A stretch of 64,000 nt of DNA from Melastoma dodecandrum. Lineage: Eukaryota; Streptophyta; Magnoliopsida; Myrtales; Melastomataceae. The translations under genes were made by a program, and so were the position numbers. This document shows positions 58,103 to 64,000 of the stretch, piece after piece (positions within the stretch are counted from its first letter, which is position 1; each line of letters begins with the position of its first letter). The DNA is taken from NCBI GenBank assembly GCA_029817715.1, contig JARUPY010000538.1, forward strand, positions 6,138,001-6,202,000. Direction: 5' to 3'. A model generated the notes under the pieces. That model saw only the letters and a program-made list of their open reading frames with translations, searched no databases and was not told the DNA's origin.

Positions 58103-59827
58103 ATGCTGGACCCGAGTGACATCGTCCCCTACCATGATCCCCATGATCCCATCATCCCCTACGGCGAACCTCTCCTCCAGTACTTCCAGACCCATAACCC
58201 GACCCTCTCCGATCTCACCCGGCCGAACATCTCCCTTCCACCGACAAATTACATCCAATCTGGCCAGTTACCGCCACCGCAAGTCCCAGCCGAATGCACC
58301 CCCGACCCCGCCTCTGCCGCTCCTCCTACCCCGGCAGTGATCACGACCACAGGTGAAGCCAGACCCCCAGACCGGTTCGATGACCGTGCCCTGTGGAGCT
58401 TTGCCCAAGGGGCTAACATTGCCAAAACCTGTGACGGCACTGATGATGCCTCTGCTAGTGCCGGTAGCAGCAATGGAAGCGATACCCCAATGGGCAACAT
58501 AGAGGTGGGGAATACCCTCGCTGGTCGTTCCGGGACTGTGACCGATCATTGCTCCATGCCTGTGGGAGATTCAGAAGAGATGGACTTCATCGGTAAGGAT
58601 GTTGCAGGTATTAATTTTAAGAGACCCGTGGTGATTCTCCCCGAAACTCCGCCGACGTATAGCTGTACTTGTTGCCATGTTCTTCGTCACATCACTCATA
58701 CTGACGGTGAGTAAGTAATGAATGTTTAGCCAAAAGTACGAAGGGGATCTTTTGATTTTGTTTCTTTGTGCCGAAGGCAATCAAACGGCGAAACTCGAAC
58801 TGCATGGAAGAGTCGGGATCATCTGTCATGGAATACTGGAGAACAGTTACTATCATGGAATGCCGTCTAGAAGCAAACCTTATGAGATGTTCGAGTATGT
58901 GTCTTACGATGGACATATTTCTTGTCGTCTCGTTATTATGCTTGATTCTATGGGGAATTTTAAGTAATGGAGTGGTCGATGGTGGCTCGATTTCGCAGCT
59001 TTACCAAGAGAAGCTTAGGGGAAGTGAAGGAATTCCTGCAGCAATACATGGAGGAAAGGAGGCTGGGCAGGTACATAATGCTGGAGGATCCGCTTACCCC
59101 ATACTATGAAGCCATTTGTGTCGGGCTAATGGAGGATCCCTTGAACTCAGAGGACTTCTTTGATGAGGCCACCGATTCCGGTACAGTCTTGTTTCTGCAT
59201 TTTTTTTGCAGATTTCATTGAATGGAAAGAGAGTTGGCATTAACACATTTCCCATGGTATTTTATCAGATGGCGATGAGGTCAATCAAGCGCTAGCCGCT
59301 GCTCAACCTCAACCGAGGAAGAGCTCTTCCCGGCAGAAGCCGTCGCTGGCTGAACAGGTAATGCGAAATTTATGAATTCCCTTTTATCTTCTGAAGCGAG
59401 ACATAAATTTGCGACGGGGAGATCTGTATGCAGAGGGAAAGAGCGGCTATGATGTCAGTCCTTGATATCGCAGCATACTTCCACATGCCTATCGAGAAGG
59501 CTTCTAAGAGGCTGATGTTGTGCCCCACTGTCGTCAAGAAGATATGTAGGAGAGGCGGAGTCAGGCGTTGGCCTTACAGGAAGGTAAACCCCCTTCTCGA
59601 TGCTGTCCAAGCTGTCACATATTTCTTGTAGAATCAAGGCCTCGTATGGGCACTATATAACACGACTCCCGCCGCAGGTAAAGAGCCTCGACAACAAGAT
59701 TATGAGACTGAGTACAAAGTTTGAAATGCTGAATTCAGAAGAAAAGGCGAGTATTCGGGCCCAGATACAGTCGGCACGGCAAGAAGTAAATGTAATCTCC
59801 TTTGGAGTCGCCAGAGTTAACAGATGA
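58103..59827 (+). CDS. RWP-RK domain transcription factor (RKD/NIN-like family)
   Basis: Exons 58103-58706, 58777-58894, 58999-59180, 59269-59357, 59434-59583 and 59678-59827 join in frame to 430 residues. The start MLDPSDIVPYHDPHDPIIPY is chosen because the sequence before it looks like 5' UTR; an in-frame ATG also exists at 58022. A Pro/Ser-rich N-terminal half leads to a cysteine cluster (YSCTCCHVLRHITHTDG) and LELHGRVGIICHGILE. MFDFTKRSLGEVKEFLQQYM spans an exon junction. The RWP-RK domain is in exon 5: IAAYFHMPIEKASKRLMLCP then TVVKKICRRGGVRRWPYRK. The C terminus (VKSLDNKIMRLSTKFEML) is helical. RWP-RK factors bind DNA and control nitrate response or egg-cell and germline identity. The RKD-like exon layout suggests the latter group, but the exact clade is open. 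Confidence 0.88.
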
Positions 59828-60369
59828 CAATGCGGATTGAATCAGGATTACGAGTGATGGGACTTGATTATTAGATGAGGGGGCGTCTTTTATCTTTTGG
59901 CTGATGATGATTAAACCGAGAGTTGTTTGTGCGTTCTCTTCGATTAAACAGTTATTCTTTAAAGTTTTCGAAGCTTCTTGACAATTTGAGCGAGACAAGT
60001 TTTGATACTGAAACATTGTCTGTATCCATTCCTTCCTTCTGCAAATACTAAGATGTTTGTGCACGCATTCATTGTTCGCCGTTGCATATCGTAATCTCAG
60101 AGAGGAACAGCCAGCTTCAGCGATGTTCTTAAAAACATAGAAACCTAACCCAATTCCTTGTGCCCTCCGTGCTTTCTTCAAACATCGGAGCTTTCAGCCC
60201 TTCCTGACGCCAAAACGTCTTGTTTATGAAACTCGTCCGCAAGCACACTTGTGGAGAACGAAGAAACAGAAGAATGAGTGGCTGAAGTAGTAGTAGTAGT
60301 AGAAATACGCAGAGAGTTGTGTGTGTGAGGCATGTGAAGCAGGAAGAAGCAGGGGATTGGAACGAGAGC

Positions 60370-61500
60370 ATGCCACTGCCGCGGGACATCATTGTGGGAT
60401 ATGCGGAGGATGACTGATATTCATTCCTACCAAGTGTTGGTCAACTTCAGCACGCAGCTCAGTAAGGTCGTGGGGGAAGTGGACGGTCTACAGGTCAAGA
60501 TTAGGAGGGGCAACAGCGTTTTGAAGATCAGGGTAGGGATCGTGCCTGTCAAGGGTTCATTGATGCAGAGGAAGTTACCATCCGAGCCGCTTCAGATGAT
60601 CGTCATGTCGCAGTTCTAGAGGATCTCGATTTAGAGCAATGTATAGAATTACAAGGTACACCTCTCAATCAACAATTCGGAGGGATGTTCCCACGGAAAT
60701 GAGTCTGGACTTGGGAAGGTACAGGAAGAAAGGGATGAAGTATGAATGGAAGACGGAGATTGGGACGTACCTACCAGACCGTAAATCATCAGTCATCAGC
60801 TCCATCCTGTTCATGCCGTCACACGATAAGCATATGGGTGTGGAAGCCATAACAGCCAGGTGCATGGCTTGGTTTTCTGCAGCCACATCCTCTGGATCCC
60901 CTCGTGTTTTCTTCAATGTCCAGACAGAGCAGATCATCAGCTCGGTAAATCTCCCCCGTCTTTCATCTTAAGAAGTGAGTCAGGATTTCATGAACACAGC
61001 TTATGTTTCATGATCTTGATTGTGATCCGTGAAGGGGAGAAGTATATCTATGGGTAAGGAGAACTCAACGGAGATGCAGCGGCAGCAACAACAACAACGC
61101 CAGACTTTGCAGGTAGTTCAGGGAGTAAGGCTCTGGTTCCTTCCTGGGTTGTCGGAAATGCTCCTCGAACTCGTCCCAATGCCGCACGAAACCCGGTTCA
61201 GAATGGACATCAAGCTGACCGAAGAGGTGAGGATCATCTTCGATTGAAATGGCATGAGCACGATCAGGAATGATTTGCGTAACCCCGATGCAGGGGTTCA
61301 TCTGTGTATTCTCCGTGACAAAAGGCCTGGCAGCGGATCGAGCTGGACTAGGTAGCGCACATGAAGAAGCGAGCGGGAGCGGGGTACCTGCTCGTAATAT
61401 CGAGAATCGAGGGAAAGAGCATGATGCCGTCACACGTCTGCTCGGAAGGGCTCATTCACTGCTGCGATCAGAATGAGATAAGAGAAGTCCTCGCATCGGT
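60370..61500 (+). pseudogene. unrecognised plant gene, several exons, probably frameshifted
   Basis: Coding-like blocks on the plus strand in changing frames: QVLVNFSTQLSKVVGEVDGL and RVGIVPVKGSLMQRK (60420-60570); AVLEDLDLEQCIELQ (about 60602-60650); VPTEMSLDLGRYRKKGMKYE, TEIGTYLPDRKSSVISSILF and MPSHDKHMGVEAITARCMAW (60675-60890); [20 protein letters not shown] (61130-61190); FICVFSVTKGLAADRAGLG (61290-61345); and YLLVISRIEGKSMMPSHVCS (61385-61440). Splice-like borders exist after MDIKLTEE (GTGAGG) and after EQIISS. Between the last two blocks the frame shifts inside a GC-rich stretch without a usable intron, and the start (MPLPRDIIVGYAEDD, then stop) is also broken. The blocks look like a conserved plant protein that I cannot name. 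Confidence 0.45.
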
Positions 61501-61509
61501 CAGGTCCAC

Positions 61510-62284
61510 ATCATGGGTTGGCCTAACCAGACGCGGTCGGGAAGTTCCCCGGCCAAGGGCATGGCTGCACTCCTGCCGCCGGAACAGACCCGCGTCTAGT
61601 CTAGGCCCTTGGGCTTTGTTACTAAAATTGCCAACTTTCCAGCAGAAAAAAACATGGACCACAAACAAAACATACATACATGATGATTTGTGATCAATTT
61701 TCACCATGACATAATTCAAATAAAATGACGATAGAAGCTTCCTCAAAGTTTCTTCTTGCCGGGCTTCTTGGCCAATGATCCATTTTGCATGAGTCTTATC
61801 CATTTTTCATTGTCTCGTAAAATCTTATTATTTTTCTTAAAAAATTTGAACGGTTAGACGAAAATTTGGTTTATATCATACAGGTCACCGCTATCATCCT
61901 TTGAGCTTCTTCGAAATCTTAGCATCTCACTTTGACTGGTGGTTCTACCGTCGATCACGGGTCGATCCATGCACCGGACCACAATGACGTACGTTTGTCC
62001 GTGGTATGCAAACGTTTTGTGCTTCATGTCGTTGAGCATACTTAGAAAATATTGTAACCAAAGATTGATTAAGCCCAAATCGATATGGATAATCCCATTT
62101 GGATCATTTAATGAGAAATGAGTAGGGTGAGACAAAATTTAGGCCCCACGAAGTCTTCATTTTTACAAGTATACAGAAAACAAGGGAAGATCATTGGGAA
62201 GCCGCCATGCACATAATCACGAAACTCCCACAGCAGCATCAACATTAGGGAAAGTTCCGTTACGCAACCAGGCTCCAGTTTGCC
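61510..62284. other. spacer before the WRKY pseudogene
   Basis: Non-coding. A minus-strand frame at 61468-61803 and one at 61854-62135 show no domain. The last 60 bp could hold the 5' UTR of the WRKY-related locus. Confidence 0.4.
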
Positions 62285-62760
62285 ATGGCAGACAACAGGG
62301 ACTTCCCACCGGAGTCACCCGATGTGTACTTCAGTGAGCCGTCTGAATTGAAGCTCCCTGATCTCCTCAAAATTGAGGAGTGGTTGCAGACGGCCTTGCG
62401 TCATTTGCTCCGGTCATCACCACCTCTGACGATCAGCTTTCCTGGGGCTACGGAGCACATGACGGTCGTGATTTTGGCAACGCCAGGGGCTACCTCGATC
62501 GGTCCAGCGTGAGTAAGGGGGAAAAATGTTTCCCATGGTTGGGGGACGTTAGCCGCGTCCCCAGAGTTGACTTGTTGCATTCATTTTTTTTTTTTTTGTT
62601 CAAATTATTTATCGGTAGGCAATGAAAGCGGAAGCATGAAGAAGAAGAAAGCTGAGGAAAGGTTTGCATTCGGGATGAAGTCCGAGGTAGAAAAACTCAA
62701 TATGGATTAAAGTCGAGGAAGGATGGGAAAAAGATGGTCAAAGGACAGCCCTAATCCGAG
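62285..62760 (+). pseudogene. WRKY50/51-like (group IIc) transcription factor pseudogene, 5' two exons
   Basis: Exon 1 (62285-62508) encodes MADNRDFPPESPDVYFSEPS and DLLKIEEW, then the frame shifts by one base, after which ADGLASFAPVITTSDDQLSW is read. Exon 2 (62619-62760) encodes GNESGSMKKKKAEERFAF and MKSEVEKLN, the lead-in to a WRKY domain of WRKY50/51 type. The domain itself is damaged. One base is missing before it, and the conserved heptad Trp-Arg-Lys-Tyr-Gly-Lys-Lys reads Ser-Arg-Lys-Asp-Gly-Lys-Lys. GKKMV and NPR are still visible. The final exon with the zinc finger is absent: at 62762 a retroelement LTR begins. WRKY50/51 act in salicylate/jasmonate defence signalling; this copy cannot. 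Confidence 0.72.
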
Positions 62761-62761
62761 G

Positions 62762-63127
62762 TGTTGACATGACAAAAATCCTTGGTTCTACTTATAAGAA
62801 GCCCATGAGGAATAGGGTTTACAAGAAATCTACGATTTCACGGTCCGTCTACCGAGACCCGTTACTATCCGACCTTTTCAGGCGCTCTTCCCGCAAGCAA
62901 TATTTCCCGATATTGTATTTGGGTATAAACGGAGTTCAGGGTAAGTCTATGACCTCATGCTAAGTCTACAAGGTATAACTCATAAGCAAGTGTACGAGGG
63001 CAGAAGCTCGAACCAAGTCTACAAAGGTAGGAACGAGTCAAGTCGACAAGGCAATGTCGCATTAGTCAGGGTTTACGAAGAGCAAGAAATATCTGATTTC
63101 GAAATTTTAGAAAAGTGGTTAGGGAAG
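62762..63127 (+). mobile_element. start of a Tat-type LTR, interrupted by another LTR
   Basis: Begins TGTTGACATGA, the same first eleven bases as the Tat LTR at 44335. Like that LTR it has a GGGTATAAAC box (about 62918) followed by repeated AAGTCTACAAGG units. It stops at 63127 where a copia LTR starts. The rest of this element lies beyond the window. Confidence 0.5.
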
Positions 63128-64000
63128 TGTTAGTCCTGGTTTTGATGATGAGCTTGAGAAGCTAGTCGCTGTAACACTTCGCTTATTCTTAGTGATGAGC
63201 TTGAGAAATGTGTTGCTGAACCACAGCAAGTAACAATTACAGTTTGCTGCGTTACAGTAAAGTGTTACTGTGATTTTACGCATAAACACTGAAAATATGG
63301 AAACATATTTTCTAATATTCACATTTTATTTTGGGCTAATTCAGAATATTCGTCTGAGTGTCCAAGTTCATTTAATCTAGCTTAATGATCTCATTATAAA
63401 TGTTTAAGCATCTAAATATTGCGAGATTAGCTTTCCAAGTATAATTTTGGAAACAAAATATTTCTTGGATATCCTACAACAATGTTACGCTGCAACCTAA
63501 GCAATGTGTCGTTACACTTAAGAAAGACCTTGCTGCATTACAGCGAAACTATTCTGCGTTATTGCGCTGACGAAGGAATAATTATTATTCCAGATTTGCT
63601 TATTGCAGTCTAATTATATTTAATGATTAAATATATTATCTGATTCTGATAATCACGTGTGAGAATCAGACAATGTCATTTGAGAAAGATTTTGGAGAAG
63701 GAAACTCATTTTCCTATTTCAATCGTTAAGGGATTTAATTTTTCTATATTTACGTGATTAATGATATCAATAATCATTATTTAATCTGAAAAAGTTTAGA
63801 TCAGATTATACGTGCAAGGAATATCATCAATGATTTCCTTCCCTTCTTGGTCAGTATGACCGTTGAGCATCCTGTTGCTGATCCACGATTACAGCTTCCT
63901 GTATTCTGATTTTTGGAAACAAATTATTCGTTCTTGGGAAACCGATTATTTGTTTCGTTCCTTTTTATACCAGACAACTCTCATATAATCTCTCGACGTT
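63128..64000 (+). mobile_element. SIRE-like copia LTR, cut by the window edge
   Basis: Starts TGTTAG and then TTTTGATGATGAGCTTGAGAA, and aligns for at least 350 bp with the solo LTR that begins at 13030 (shared TGAAAATATGGAAACA, ATTTTATTTTGGG and ATTCGTCTGAGTGTCCAA). The five bases before it, GGAAG, would be the target duplication to look for on the right side. Whether it is a solo LTR or part of a full element cannot be seen. Confidence 0.75.

Noticed and set aside
1..64000. CRISPR arrays, bacterial operons, rRNA or organellar DNA
   Set aside because: No direct-repeat/spacer arrays, ribosome-binding-site-led operons or rRNA/plastid gene sequences were seen; all structure is nuclear plant type.

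Overview
The window is nuclear DNA of a dicot-type flowering plant. Its genes have short exons with GT-AG introns, R2R3-MYB, RWP-RK, WRKY and BIG GRAIN 1-like genes, AT-rich spacers and several families of LTR retrotransposons. The species cannot be fixed from the sequence; a core eudicot is likely. Gene models below were spliced by eye and checked for reading-frame closure.

Layout: (1) 1-312, 3' end of a membrane protein gene. (2) about 805-4028, a truncated Ty3/gypsy element on the minus strand with both LTRs. (3) 4290-8000, a GPI-anchored protein gene (minus) and a probable plastid protein gene of seven exons (plus). (4) 8840-20167, three R2R3-MYB genes with identical intron positions; one carries a proanthocyanidin-regulator (TT2-type) signature. 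A complete solo copia LTR (13030-14819) with a perfect 5-bp target duplication lies between the second and third. (5) 22317-33277, a copia element cut off in its RT region, abutting a second, oppositely oriented copia element of SIRE-like layout. (6) 33300-38000, gene-poor DNA with a possible retroelement remnant. (7) 38041-43174, a BIG GRAIN 1-like gene and a ten-exon omega-amidase gene containing a 16-bp microexon, both minus. (8) 44335-57489, a roughly 13-kb Ty3/gypsy element of Tat type. Downstream of pol it carries a multi-exon antisense gene encoding a plant mobile domain and a coiled coil. (9) 58103-59827, an intact six-exon RWP-RK transcription factor gene. (10) 60370-61500, an unrecognised and possibly broken plant gene. 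(11) 62285-62760, a WRKY50/51-like pseudogene that ends at a Tat-like LTR, into which another copia LTR (63128 to the window edge) has inserted.

The MYB genes and the RWP-RK gene are regulatory. All three MYBs keep the bHLH-contact signature in R3 and so could act in MBW-type complexes. The omega-amidase acts in nitrogen and glutamine/asparagine transamination metabolism. No operon-like link between the genes is implied.

Two observations stand out. One is the intron-bearing antisense plant-mobile-domain gene inside the Tat element. The other is that the retroelement families are loaded, on both strands and in LTR and coding DNA alike, with different 6-bp words (GTAGAC/GTCTAC in the Tat element, CAGAAG/CTTCTG in the copia elements). 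Retroelement open frames are described as they stand, with their breaks.
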